64,000 nucleotides of DNA from Plasmopara viticola (taxonomy: Eukaryota; Oomycota; Peronosporomycetes; Peronosporales; Peronosporaceae). The position numbers and the translations under genes were made by a program. Below the pieces are notes generated by a model. The model had not been told where the DNA came from and searched no databases. It saw nothing but the letters and a program-made list of their open reading frames with translations. The stretch is from assembly GCA_001695595.3 (NCBI GenBank), contig MBPM02000008.1, positions 930,001-994,000 of the forward strand, read 5' to 3'. Below, one piece after another: positions 10,867 through 22,636 of the stretch. Each line of letters begins with the position of its first letter. The first letter of the stretch is position 1.

Positions 10867-12580
10867 TCAACAAGGACGCGTCATTGATGTTGCCTTATCG
10901 AGGCAGTAAGCAACACCCTTTAATGACCAAACCGCTCTAAACGGCCTTAAGTGAAGTTACCCTGAACCAATATCTAGCCTCAGTAATTGGTTGTGTCACT
11001 TGGATTGTGACACACCGTGCATTGCATCAATAAGATACTACTTGTGATGATATCAGCTGTCCACCTATTGACTTGATTGCACAGACCACATATTTATTAG
11101 ACTCCAATACTTTATACATTATGCTTTTCTTGTGTCACATCAATGCCACTTTGATTCTAAAAATGCCAGGTTTTGTCATTAACAACTCGTGTGTTATTAC
11201 CGATGTCATTTTGATGACACTTCTAGTAACTCATTGCTCGGACGCTGCTACAGGAGAGTGGAAGGATAACGCTCAAATCTTTACTAATTACACAATGACA
11301 CTTTTTTTAAGTTTTTTTTTCAATCAAAATAATAGAAATAAGATACTTATAAAATTAAATTAATCTCCACCTGGTCCATATTTCAGGTCGATACATAGCC
11401 CATATGCTAAAGTTCAGCTATGTTTAACATTGAGAACTATCTACTAATTTAAAAAAAATCTGCACCATATTCTTTGGTAGATTATCGGACTGGGGCAGTT
11501 TTTGATAGTATCGGGCTATATTCGTACAATTTTTAGCACAAGTATTGTGAAGCTTAAAATTGAAGAAATGATATTTTTTCCGCATATTTTCTATGCTAGT
11601 TTATCTTTTTAGCAACTTATATTATATTCATTTTTAATTTGGTCGATGACAGAAGTGTTACTTTCTATCTTCAGAACAGAATCTAGATATTCACGACGGC
11701 GATATTCTGAAGTGTCGCATTACAAACTTATCACATTGCATAATTGAGCTCATTGTTTGTATTATATACCGACAAAGCGTTTTTTAGTGTTTAGTTAATC
11801 GGTATTTATTTGCATTGTGAAGAAAATTAAATGAGCGGGCGCTATATGAACATTGCGGAAGCGATCGGATAATTTAATTCCGAGAATTTGCGAAGAGTTT
11901 GGGAAAACGAATGGCATAGTGCAAGTTTTTATAAACTTTCTCATAGTTTGTTACCTTCTACTTGCTATTTAAATTGCGTGCTCTGGCCATTTTTGTTCAA
12001 AAATGATATTTAAAGTCTTGCAAGCATAGCATTTTACTTCGCAATACATCGCACTTCAGGTCAAGATGGGGATTGTCGGACCACCAAGACATCAAATCAT
12101 ACATCAGGCGACTAGAAAAGGATCAGCTCATATTTTTTCAATTGTTTCGTCTATGCTGAAAATTCTTCTGAAAAACAATTGCAATATGTTTTTACTATTT
12201 TTTTTAGTAATGCAGCAACTCTTTTCAATGGAAAAATGTAATGGGCGTCTTACAGAATCAGCACTGAAGCCAAAAAAAATGACGCAAGTATCACCCGTGT
12301 GCGCAAATGAAAGAATTTTTAGTCGTGCAGGTTGAGACTATTTGAACCAACAACAACAAAAAGCACCAAATCCATTAATCGAACAGAAAAACATTTGTAT
12401 CCACAGCAAACCTTATTCAAAGTCTTGACGAAATGCATAATTTATGACGTGCTGTGACCTTAATCTTCCGAACTGCGTATGTGCGAAAGCCCAATATTTG
12501 GAACATACAAGTTTGCAACTCAACCTTCGAGGGGTGGTTCATGCTCAACGCGAGAGCGGTCAAATTTTTCGTCCTTCCGG
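10867..12580. repeat. R/X module copy 1, downstream part
   Basis: Collinear with 22483-24090 downstream of R3. Shared landmarks are the inverted pair TGTGTCAC...GTGACACA (10992-11014), the CTTGTGTCACATCAATGCC block near 11130, and a long AT-rich stretch ending in a block around GACGAAATGCAT (12428) and TGCTGTGACCTT. No reading frame is conserved between the two copies here, so I regard it as non-coding. Confidence 0.65.
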
Positions 12581-12899
12581 CTTCTCGAAACGTAGATAAA
12601 AAACATTGTGTAGTTGGGGTAAAAGGCTATGACTTTCCTTCAAGAAGACGCCTATTTGTGCATTCAAGGCACTTTTTTATAATTCCCAGTAGACATCAAA
12701 TAGCCCGGAAATGTGCTAAAGATTTTCCACGGGCTACCAAGTGGCATTCTTCAGGGATTCACTAAGCCACCAAACTTGATTTTCTAAGTTTCCCTTGTGG
12801 TTACGATGTTCAATAGAGGCTTCAACACGTTGTTTCTCGGAGCTATCGGCCAACATAACCTTATTCATCTTTTGCCGACGCTTAGGGTCCTTGCGATAC

Positions 12900-15810
12900 G
12901 GCTTCAACAGTGAAATGTGAAACACTAGGACAGCTTTAACCCCTCTGCCAATCCTAACGTGTAGGAATCTCGCGAAAATTTCTTCGCGATAGGGAACCGG
13001 CCAATATACCTTGGTGCGATTTTCTTTGACTGAGCAAAAATCCTTGTGACGGACATCCAAATTATTGCCATCCAAAAGCACCGTATCGCCATCTTAAAGT
13101 CTTGGAAGAGTCTATTCTTGCCATAATATCACTTCTTGCGCTCTTGTGCTTCGCTCATCCGGTACTACGCGACCTTGAGTAACGTTCCTTGACGATGTAG
13201 AAACTCTTGTGCTATTTTTTACAGCTTGTGGAATCGCGGATCTGATGCCACATCATCGGGTGTGAAACGAACATATCCTAGATCCGCTGTAAACGGTGAC
13301 ATTCCAATTGTAGCGTGTACGCGTCAATTAAAGGCTATCTCAGCCAGATGCGAAAGTCATCCCAATCATTCTGTGCTGGGTTGACGACACCTCGAAGACC
13401 ATCTTTATTTAAAGTGTTGGTTCTTTTCATTTTTCCGGCCTGAATGCTGAAGCCAAATTGTGTTGCGTTCCCACAGCAGACACAGATATTTGCCATGACT
13501 CGAATGCAAAACTTGGTGTCTCGGTCGGACACTATGGTCTTCGAAATGCCACGGTCCTTCCTAATTTCTGCATGAAGATCTTTGCAAGTTCTGCAGTATC
13601 GTCCGTTGTCATTTTAGCGATGAACATGGCCCTTTTTGTCAAGCGATCAACAATAACGATGACAGCATTTAAGCCACTCTTGGTCTTCGGTACAGACATG
13701 ATGAAGGCCATTAAAATATCAATCCATCTACCTCTTAAGATAATCAAGGACTAGAATTATCCTGATGGTTTGGCTTCAAATATTGTTGCAGCTGACACAT
13801 TTTGTATGTGTTGAAATAGCGCTGGATGTACATCGTCATTTTGGCCTGTTGTACTATTGGCGCACGGCCAGATACATCTTGTAAAATCCTTGGTGGCCTA
13901 CCAATACAGAATCATGGTTTTCAAAGATGACGCGATTTCTTAGATCTTCGTCGTCTGAAATACACGGTCGTGGCGTCTCATCTTCACCAGTTTGGTAGAA
14001 GAAAATATCATCCTGCATTGAATACATTGGCACATCATCTCCCATTTTCAGCTACTTGATGATGTACTGTCGGTCCCTATTCCACGCATACATCGTGTTT
14101 GCAGATCGAGCAACTGTGACCTTGTTTGTCCTGATTGTCGCCACGACCTCGCAGTTCTAAGCCGCTTCCGGAAGCTCTTACTTGCTAAGTTGGCCAGCTT
14201 TATTTTCGACTTCCATATTGCGTGATAGTGCATTAGCCACGGTGTTAGATTCACCAAGAATCCACTTAAACAAAGGCTACAATTTAGCAAGCTTACTAAA
14301 CCATCAAGCTTCTCTTCATTTTTAGTGTTCTGCGTTGGAATAATCTCACTAGTGTTGTGATACGTTTTGACCGTAAATGGTTGATCGAGAATTTACACAC
14401 GCCATCAATTTTGCGCATGCATGGTTGCAAGAAGGTCTTGCTTACAAACAGGGTAATTCAACTCGGCTAGCTTCATCTTCCGATCAACGAAAGTAAGTGG
14501 GTGCTCTTCCTCTGCCTTCTTTTGAAGCAAGCCTCCTCCTATCGCATTCGTATACCAAATGGTTTCAAACGTTCGAAAAATTTAAAGCGGCTGGAAGGGT
14601 CAAGCGACGCTTGAGTTCTATTAAGCAGCGAAGCTGGTCATCCGAGAGCTCACTTGCTTCTCAAGGACGTTTTTTTTAAATACTGTCGTTTAGTGGTCTT
14701 GCGAATTGCGCAAAGTCCGTGTAAAACCTTGTGCCATAGACTGCAGTGCCTAAGAAGCACTTCATTTGCTTTTTTATCTTGGGCACAGGCCTTTCTGTGA
14801 TGATCTTAATTCTGTCGAGGTTCATTCGGACGCCATTTCGTCCGCATAAGCCTTCTAGGCATGGGATCTCATCCACGCAGAGCTGTAACTTTTACAACTT
14901 GATGAAAAGCTGCTGTTCTTCACACCGTTTGAGTACATGGTCTAAAGCCGTCACGTGGTCTGCAACATCTTTTCTTGTATGAACACGTAGATGTTGTCAA
15001 AGTGGATTCTCAACACATCTCTTTGATCTCGAGAGGCTTTCTGCAGAAGCCGATTAAACGTATCCGGACTTCCGCAGTCCCATGCGACTGACTAGATATT
15101 TAAATTGACCATCTGGGATCGAAAAAGCGGTGAAGAGATTATTTGATTCACGCAATTAAACTGATAGTAGTCCCGAAGTAGATCTATGCACAAAAATCAA
15201 TGATTGCGTCAAAGGCGTCTTCCTTACGCGGCATTGGCTTACCGGCAGGATCGTCGCTAGACTATAGCCGACGATAATGGTGCACAATGCGCTAACCTAC
15301 AGGCTTCTTGGCACAAAACATTATTGCCGAAAAGGCAGACGTACTTGGTCTTCAATAATGCCTGCTGAACCATCTCTCTGGTCCATTCTTAAATTGTCAT
15401 GCGCTAATCAGGACTCTGACGCCATTATACGACGCTTCTCGGTTTGGTTGCAAAATTTCGTGCTAATTTACTTCCCATATTGGAGGTGTCTTGCTTGGAA
15501 AATCCGTGCAATAGACTGTGTCCGCGTACTTGCGTACATTTCAAAAGCCGAATTCTCCATAAGCGATTCCCATCCTTGATTCTTGAAGCGCTCAGATTTT
15601 TCATGATCTCGGGGCTGACGGCATACACAGCTTCAATGTCTTTGTCGTCACGCAACATTCTTAAAACTGGTGAGAAGAAATTAGCTGCGTCATTCCTTGA
15701 CGGCCATGGTGATCTTGTTGCCGGTAGTAATCTCGCGGTTATGATAAATTCGAGCCTTTCGTTTATTAACAGTCCATCTGGACGGATGCTGACTTTGCGG
15801 CCTTAGTCGA
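12900..15810 (-). pseudogene. pol remnant of gypsy B
   Basis: Minus strand. RT and RNase H lie at about 15650-14050 and integrase at about 14045-12880. Integrase words include GHQGFYKMYLAVRQ (about 13905-13860) and DILMAFIMSVPKTKSGLNAV. The C-terminal module reads with breaks to FHISLLKP near 12900. The second catalytic aspartate of RT is changed to asparagine. Broken in the same way as A apart from a handful of substitutions. Confidence 0.8.
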
Positions 15811-17160
15811 ATTGCCGCTTGATGCTTTGTGTTGATGCAAAGAGACATGCTCTCTATAGTCCAGTTGATATCTGGATTTGCTGACGAAGCCACATCATGC
15901 CAATATCAACATCCTTATTTTCGATAACAAGTATGACTTGGAACGTTTCCGATGCAGAACAAAAAACAGGTATCTGAAAGCTCATGTGCACCGATTGTCG
16001 GGGGCAGTAAAATATTTGGACGTAACTAAAGTCGACTTGCATCATCTTAAACTTGGTTACTTTGAGCTCAAGTCGCTTCACCAAGTCTTTGGATACGCCG
16101 TTAAGACAACATCCATTGTCGAAGAAGACGGTCGCGGGTCTCTCTTGTCCAACGTCTTAAAAACTTTGAGCTCCTGCTTCGAAGATTTATATAGTGCACC
16201 TCCAATAGATCAGTGCACCTCTAATAAAATATTTGCTCCCTTACGCTTAGGAGCGGTACAGTGCGGCGATATGTGGCCGACAATGCCACAATTGTTACAA
16301 GTTGCCGATTTAGTCCAGTTGTCTTCCTTGTCTTATCTTCTTTCCAAGCGTTTTTGTTTCTATGGTCGTGACTTGTTCGCACGATAGCCTGATTTGAAGA
16401 CACTGTTTTTAACGACAGAATCGATATACGATTCGGCCTGCCCGAGTAATGGGCAAACTCAAAATTAGAGGCAGCTTGAATGGCCTCCTGGATACTCGGA
16501 ATCAATTCTTTGATCTTCTTGCGCTTTTCTTGTAATTATTCTGGAAAAAGGACCGTTTTTTTCAGCTCACTGATTTCAAACTCAGGTTGGGATAAAAAGT
16601 CCTGGAATCTTGAGATGTATTCATCGATAGTTTCTCTTTGTTTAAGGTGAAACATTCGCTCTCGAAGATCATACTCGAAATATTTAGGCCTGAAGCGCGT
16701 GCACAATTGAGAATATAACAGTGCCTATGTCTTGTGCACGTTCATGCGCTCGCAGAGGCACGGGACCATTTCAGTACAAATATGCACAAACTACTAAACA
16801 TAAGCGTCACAAATTCGATCGACTCTGTTGTCAGCAAGTGGCACTTGTTGGCGTAGTACTATTGCGTTGCAAATTTCCATATTTCAATATCTTCGCCAAA
16901 GATCCTTTCATAAACAGAAGAATCTTTTTTTTCTGCTCGACTCTTGATGCAACGAGAAACTCAAATCGCTCTTAAGCCTATTGTACTTAGGCTTGCATTT
17001 GAGCTAGCATCTGGGCTTGATATTGCTATTGCTGCTAAGTGGGATCTCACTGTAATTGCTGCATGGGCAGTGTGTCTATTTTTGTCGCTGTAGGGGGGGG
17101 GCTACATTACGCTGACTAATTAATTCCGCTTGACCATTGGCACTTATCACATCTTGAGAT
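15811..17160 (-). pseudogene. gag and protease remnant of gypsy B
   Basis: Minus strand. The gag region (about 17150-16240) includes the same CCHC zinc knuckle as A (about 16310-16270). The protease follows with the D-N-G triad (about 16130). A G-rich run near 17091 corresponds to the C-rich run in A at 5694. Frames are broken at positions shared with A. Confidence 0.75.
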
Positions 17161-18029
17161 GTCGGTGCTTGTGATTTTGAGCATGACGTTGTCCGTTAAG
17201 TTTCATTATCATCACGAGCACTTATTTGGCTCTGTTGACGAGGTCTTGGGTTTGAAGATGGGCGCTCAGCCTTACGGCCTCTTTATTGGGCCATACTTGC
17301 TGGACTTCTCATCGCTCTTTGTAACATCTACCAAACCTTAGTAAAACCTCAAGAATAAAAACTGATAAGTTTTCTTTACAATCTACGCTCTTTGTACAAG
17401 TATATAGAGAGGTCGAATGAACCTTTTAGAAGCTCTGGGGTTTGCTAATTACGGCGCTTTGGGTTTTCAGTAAAATCGTGCACTAAATTCCTGGCACCTG
17501 AGTCCATACAATCCGAAAATTTGTTTCGAATAAGTTGGACAAGCTTCAGCTGCTTCACCATTGATAATAACAAGTCTTTTCGTAGCTTGCTGAGCTCCTT
17601 GTTACGACTTGTTAGGAGCTCCAGTGGTATTGATGAACACTTTTGTGTGTTTTCGAGTCTTACGTTTTCTCATATGACGAAGCCAAACGAAAGAGCTCAG
17701 TGGTGTTGAATGTAGATCAAGCAAAGTTGAGTGAAACTTACCTGGATGTTATCCTTCGTGTTTCCAGAAGCTGGACAAAATTTCACCAAAAGGCAAAAGC
17801 GCAAACCCACAGACCAACTGAAGGAGCTCCAGATGCATGTATCACACTAGCGTGCAACCACACTAAATCAACTGCTGAAAGTTAAGCTCGTGCTGCAAGA
17901 CAATCTCGTGTAGTTTTGAACTTCTCACTATGTGGATCGTACCAATAATCACAGGATAACTCGCTCCTCACTATGTGACTACGAGCACCCTTGCCTTAAT
18001 TTCTTGAACTAGACCAACAAGTGCTATTG

Positions 18030-18398
18030 TGTAACACAGTCGCAAAGAAAGCCTATTTAAGTCGGCCGTCGGACGAGGTTTAGGCGCGGGCGAGGCTTAG
18101 GCGCGGCCGAGGTGAAGTCGGAGTGCTGTTGTTTAAAACAAAATGAGAAGTAATATAGGATGAAGAGCTCTTACGACTTTATTTCTTGCTACAGCCTATC
18201 TGGTGGCTCTCAGCCATCTACTGCTACCAATTTGATAGCCATCAATCTTCTTTATTCCAATTGGCATCTTATACATCCTAGATATCTCTTGGTTCTACAT
18301 GATTATAAGGCATCTTCTGTCTGGTCGGAAACTGTATAATCGCCTATACTTATGGAAAGTACTAATGCATACATATTCTGATTATTTTCTACGTCATA
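18030..18398 (-). repeat. 5' LTR of gypsy B
   Basis: Reads on the minus strand from TATGACGTA to GACTGTGTTACA. A deletion joins GACGTA directly to sequence that lies about 30 bp further on in the other LTRs. Bases 18073-18115 hold a short tandem duplication of a GAGG(C/T)TTAGGCGCGG unit. Much more diverged from the LTRs of A than the internal regions are from each other. Confidence 0.7.
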
Positions 18399-18765
18399 TA
18401 AAATGTTTGATCTTATTAAACCTTAATTGGTGGACACAAATTTCGTCGAATCTTACATGTCAAATCGTTCATGCGTTGTTTGGACCTTATCACAAAGGTT
18501 GGTTAGCTCTGCGCTCTTGTGGGACAAGTGTCGGTATAGTAAATGCGCTAGGCCCCTGTATACTATGATGTCATATTGAGACAATTTTACAACATACAAC
18601 TTAAGTAGTGTAGAAAAGGCATTGAAAGTTTTGATGCCTTTTCTACATTTTCTCCCCTCTTTCCTTTCTCGGAAAAATATGGGCGTATTTTGCGACGGGG
18701 ATATCAATTGTTCTTCCAGTGCAATATATGGTGTTGTACGACCAACATCCTGTGTTGTAGCAGAT
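18399..18765 (+). promoter_or_regulatory. Leader of R2 with hairpin and initiator-like site
   Basis: Non-coding leader between gypsy B and the R2 start. It has a perfect stem-loop, arms 18610-18622 and 18634-18646 (13 bp) around an 11-nt loop. The right arm runs into CTACATTTTCTCC (18643-18655), which fits the oomycete initiator consensus YYNCAWTTTNYY. The last 60 bases (GTTCTTCCAG...TTGTAGCAGAT) are conserved before all R copies but differ by indels that are not multiples of three, so this part is untranslated or spliced out. Confidence 0.4.
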
Positions 18766-19551
18766 ATGACGACTCCGAAAACGGCCCGTGATATCCGTGG
18801 TGTCATGAAAGGGCTGGACCTTGAAAAGGTTGCGAATTATTTCGATAAAGACCACAAAATCGATCCGTACGTTGTGTGTGGGGGAGTTTCTGTTGATGCA
18901 TATAATGATTACGTTGGGGATGGCGAGGGACTTCGAATTGGGATTCGGTTTCTTGCCCTTTATGATGGCCGTATCGCGATTGTCGACCTTCCAACCAAAG
19001 TGCATGAGTGTACAGTGGGAAATTTCGAGTCTGAGTTTTTGTCTGCATCGGGAAATGGACGCGATATTGCATGTGGTGGCGCGATGACGGCAAGTAGAAT
19101 TGCAAACCAAAAGAAGGAGGCAGATGCGACATATGGTCCAAAGGGGACGACACGCAATCGTACACCAGCACCAGCACCTCGCACCATTGCTGATTGGGTG
19201 ACGTTGGCAGTGGATGTTGGAAGATTTCAGACGTGGGCGAGTTTAATGGAAGGTGCCAACTGGTGGTGCAATTACACTGGAATCCAGTATATTCTGCTTT
19301 TGAAAATTAGCTCTCAAGGTATCCAAATGCGATACGCACTGTATGACATTGCGGTACTTGGCACTCTACCGGCGCCAATTACTTATGGAACGTTTCGACG
19401 ACGCACCACAGCTCAACCGGCTGTCAATATTTCCCTCGACATGCGCCGGATTTTGTCGATTCCCCAGAATGCAGCACTTCCACCTGGCGTGGTCCCAACA
19501 GCTCTTGTCGATCTGCGTATTGTCATGAATCTTGTCTTTGATAGTATATAA
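18766..19551 (+). CDS. R2: intact PD-(D/E)XK-like repeat-family protein
   Basis: A 261-aa protein and the only unbroken member of a four-copy family here. The start is the ATG of MTTPKTA, conserved in all copies; ATGs further upstream (18634, 18679) lie in sequence where copies differ by non-triplet indels. Visible blocks: GRIAIVDLP (68-76) with HE at 80-81, KKEAD (116-120), LAVDVGRFQTW (147-157), WWCN (166-169), YILLLK (175-180), ending in LVDLRIV. This order recalls a restriction-endonuclease-like fold, with D120, D150 and Q155 as possible active-site residues; D150 may stand for the glutamate I would expect. Similar proteins are, as I recall, expanded in oomycetes, some linked to mobile elements. 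No signal peptide or membrane segment is seen. Role unknown. Confidence 0.7.
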   Translation: MTTPKTARDIRGVMKGLDLEKVANYFDKDHKIDPYVVCGGVSVDAYNDYVGDGEGLRIGIRFLALYDGRIAIVDLPTKVHECTVGNFESEFLSASGNGRDIACGGAMTASRIANQKKEADATYGPKGTTRNRTPAPAPRTIADWVTLAVDVGRFQTWASLMEGANWWCNYTGIQYILLLKISSQGIQMRYALYDIAVLGTLPAPITYGTFRRRTTAQPAVNISLDMRRILSIPQNAALPPGVVPTALVDLRIVMNLVFDSI

Positions 19552-19799
19552 TAGAAGAGGCGTCGTTCATCCGCCTTTATTGAGATACTCAGCAACCCAG
19601 TATGATGACCAAATAGCTCTAACTGGCCTTAAAATACGGGTCAATTGTCTTTTGAGCGAAGCAATTAATAATTAATATGTGATCAGTAGAAACCTCATTG
19701 GGGTGACATTGATGTGACACGCAAACCGCTGGTCACATACAATGACAACACCTCGAGAGAGCGATGATGTACTTTTTAACTCATCATCACGAAATGTCA

Positions 19800-20560
19800 T
19801 TTAACTATATAAGAGCCAAAGAGCGCAAAGCTATCCAATCTTTGTAATAGAATTCTCGAGACGCAAATCCAATTCGATCGAGCGCTCCAATGCGAATAAT
19901 ATCCGACGAAAAATACCGTGCACGCCATTTAATATTTGATACGATTAAAACTTTCCATTCAAAACTCCGATTTTTTTCGAATAATGAGCATTTCATCTAG
20001 CCACATCTTTTGAGGAGTAATTATTCGTTCGCTTATAACCACCGCTTTCTTGCAAATGTTTGAGGCAATGTCTGACGCATCGGCTGCAGCACTAAAAGTT
20101 TCCGCAAGAGAGCTTTAGCATAGAAATCGATTTCCGATGAAAAAGCTTGTCGTTCACAACAACACTTAGCCGCGAATGTAGTAAATGCATTAGCATCGAG
20201 TTCATTCTTGTCTTCAAAGTAAAAAATTGCGAAAGCGTTTTAAAAGCGCCACTGAACAAAAGCTCAATAATTTTGAACCACCTGCAATTCTTATCTCTTT
20301 TGATCCAGTAATCCGATTTTACGCGAAAAGAAACACAATGACATGGCTTTTGTCTTAATTATTCCATTTATCGCGATAAACTCTACCTTCGATTGGTGCA
20401 CCGATTGATGAGTGGTGACGGTGTTAAATCGAAGGATGAGCAACTTTGGCATACTTGGATTTTCCATTGGAGTTTTATAAATTTCTCAGATTAAAAAATT
20501 TCGATCACTTTCGAGCTATGTTGATGGAGCGCCAACTATCTTTGGTATACGCGTCAAATA
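19800..20560 (-). pseudogene. Gene X remnant, module copy 2
   Basis: Minus strand. Contains FFSRKIGLLDQ and further on EDKNELDANAFTTFAAKC and CERQAFSSEIDFYAK, then after frame changes the KKAVVISER and KMWLDEM words, which match copy 1 and the plus-strand copy near 25.7 kb. Stops and shifts make it non-functional. It faces away from R3 and converges with R2. The region 20505-20726 has an open frame on the same strand but no conserved partner. Confidence 0.45.
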
Positions 20561-21714
20561 AATAAACAATGGTTGTTTTTACCCCTTTTGAGCAAGATTT
20601 GGCCTGCTGGATGCCGGATAAGAATTTAAATAGCAACAAATTCAATTGTTGCAAGTGAATTAATCTGTAATGCGACAATTCCGTCGACGTATCTATATTA
20701 TAAGTACTTGATACAGAATATTTCAATATGAGAAGACCTCGATTTGTCTAAAGATGTGCGAAGAAAGCCCAATATCATCAAGGACTTCCCGGACCCGGCG
20801 AGATAGATGCTGTCTACCTAACAAAATGTTGCAGAGAAAAAGAAAGTAGCAACTTTGACCTCAAAACTGAGCTTCAGGATTATGGACATCTAGATATTGC
20901 AGGATGTCAATTTGTTTCTTCTACCATGTAATTTCAAGATACAAAGCGCCTAATAATAGGGTTATTGCGTCAAAAGGAAAGATTGGTATAACAGCATCAG
21001 AACAGTGTGTCACGTGAAGTGTCCTTGAAGTAACATTGATAGTGATACACAAATTTATCACAGCATTTGACGACAATACCTGGCGATGTTAAAAATAATG
21101 TGACATTCATGTGACTTCAAGATGTGATACAAAAAAATGACGTATTTTAGATTAGAAATATAGCAGACTGCACATTGAGGTCAATGTGCGGACAACCAAC
21201 ACCAACAGGAGTAGTATCTCATTAATGCAATGCACAATGTGTCACATTCATAGTGACAAAGCCAATTATTTTGGCGAGGCATTACTTCATGATGACTTTG
21301 CTTATCGACAATTGATCCGAATTTCATGGTCGCTCAAAGCTAGTGTCTATTGATTAGTATCTCATCATCCATGTTAATGATAATTTTAACATGAACTATG
21401 TTTTTATTTGTGCCACTCGTTAGTGTCACATGAATGTCACATTGATTTCGACAAGCGATATCTGTATCACTGTTCATGTTGGAAATAAGATATGATTCCG
21501 CTTAGCGACAATTGATATAAATTATAAGGTGATATGGACATTTTGGTATGCATGACCTGAGCGGACAATGACCGAACGAGCAAGCAATAAGAACGCTATT
21601 TATCCCCTGCTTTTCATTCTATGAAAAAAATGAGTGGGTATTGCGATGGGGCTTCATGTTGTTCTTCCAGCGCAATATATAGTGTTACGACTAACATCAA
21701 GTGTTGTAGCAGGC

Positions 21715-22482
21715 ATGACGACTCCAAACACTGCCGACGGTGTCACGAATGGGCTGAAGCTTGATAAGCCTGCGAGTTATAAGAGATATGACGACAAAGA
21801 GATCGACCCGTACGTCGTTTTTGAGGGAGTCTTCCCTGATGCATTAAAGAAGTACATAAAGGACGATGACGAACTGCAATTGCACTTTAATTCCATGCTC
21901 TTTATGAATAGCGAATCGTGATTGTTGACCTTCCAACGACAGTGCATGAGCATACAGCGAGATATCTCGCGTCCGAGTCCCTGGCTGCGTTGGAAAATTG
22001 ACGGGAGGTTGCAAGTGGACACTTGATGACGGCGGTATAGATGGAAACCGAAACAAGTAGGCGGATACGACAATTTTCCAATGAAGACGGCGCTCAACGG
22101 GAACACCACACCGGCTCCTCGCACGGCTACAGATTGGGTGACGTCGGCAGTGGATGCTGGAAGGTCTCAAACGTTGGCGAATTTTAGTGGAAGCTGCCAA
22201 ATGGTGGTGCAATTACAATGGGATCTAGTATGTTTCGCTTTTGAAATCAGATCTCGAGGTATTCGAATGCAACACGCGCTGTATGATAGCATAATACTTG
22301 GCACTCTGCCAGCGCCAATTGCGGGCAGAAGGTTTTGACGACATACCACGTGTCAATGTCTTCCACGACTTGGGCCGAATTTTGTCAATCCCCAAGGTGC
22401 AGCTCATCCACCTTGCGTGATCCTAACAGCTCTGGTCGATCTGCGTATTGTTCTAAATCTAGTCATCAATAGCGTTTTTTGA
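21715..22482 (+). pseudogene. R3: broken PD-(D/E)XK-like family member
   Basis: Starts MTTPNTADGVTNGLKLDK and follows R2 throughout, ending ALVDLRIVLNLVINS before TGA at 22480-22482. A frameshift lies near 21890. In the R2 frame, the glycine codon of GRIAIVDL is replaced by TAG, and a further stop follows at LAALEN (about 22000). The later core (VTSAVDAGRSQT, then MVVQLQWDL in a shifted frame) survives in pieces. It is more complete than R1 and R4. Confidence 0.75.
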
Positions 22483-22613
22483 GTACGCGTCATTGACCTG
22501 GCCTTTTTGAGGCACTAAGCAACCCCTTTTGACGACCAAATCGCTGCAAACGACTAATCAACCGTCGTTAAGTAACGTCACCTTGAACCAATACCTAGCC
22601 AAAAGTAAATGGT

Positions 22614-22636
22614 TGTGTCACTTGCAATGTGACACA
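22614..22636. promoter_or_regulatory. Inverted GTGACA-type motif pair
   Basis: TGTGTCAC and GTGACACA face each other across 7 bp, downstream of R3. The same arrangement is kept downstream of R1 at 10992-11014. It is one member of a motif set that flanks all R copies; see the findings. Confidence 0.4.

Larger units (their letters stand above)
12827..17995 (-). repeat. Inverted repeat, right arm (gypsy B internal)
   Basis: Partner of 4808-9966. The arms are almost equal in length (5169 and 5159 bp) and separated by about 2.9 kb that holds the 3' end and 3' LTR of A, the R1 3' part and module downstream sequence. Confidence 0.85.
12740..18398 (-). mobile_element. Ty3/gypsy LTR retrotransposon B (3' truncated)
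   Basis: Minus-strand copy of the family of A. It runs from a 5' LTR (18398-18030) through leader, gag, protease, RT, RNase H and integrase, and stops just past the integrase C-terminus near 12740, so the 3' LTR is missing. It shares broken frames with A, including the protease D-N-G. The RT palm reads F-D-N-I-Y where A has F-D-D-I-Y (about 14994-15002), an extra inactivating change. Beyond the highly similar tract, both its LTR and its extreme 3' end are clearly diverged from A. Confidence 0.88.

Noticed and set aside
18622..18765. Longer N-terminus for R2 (from TTG 18622 or ATG 18634/18679)
   Set aside because: The leader differs between R copies by indels that are not multiples of three, so it is unlikely to be translated.
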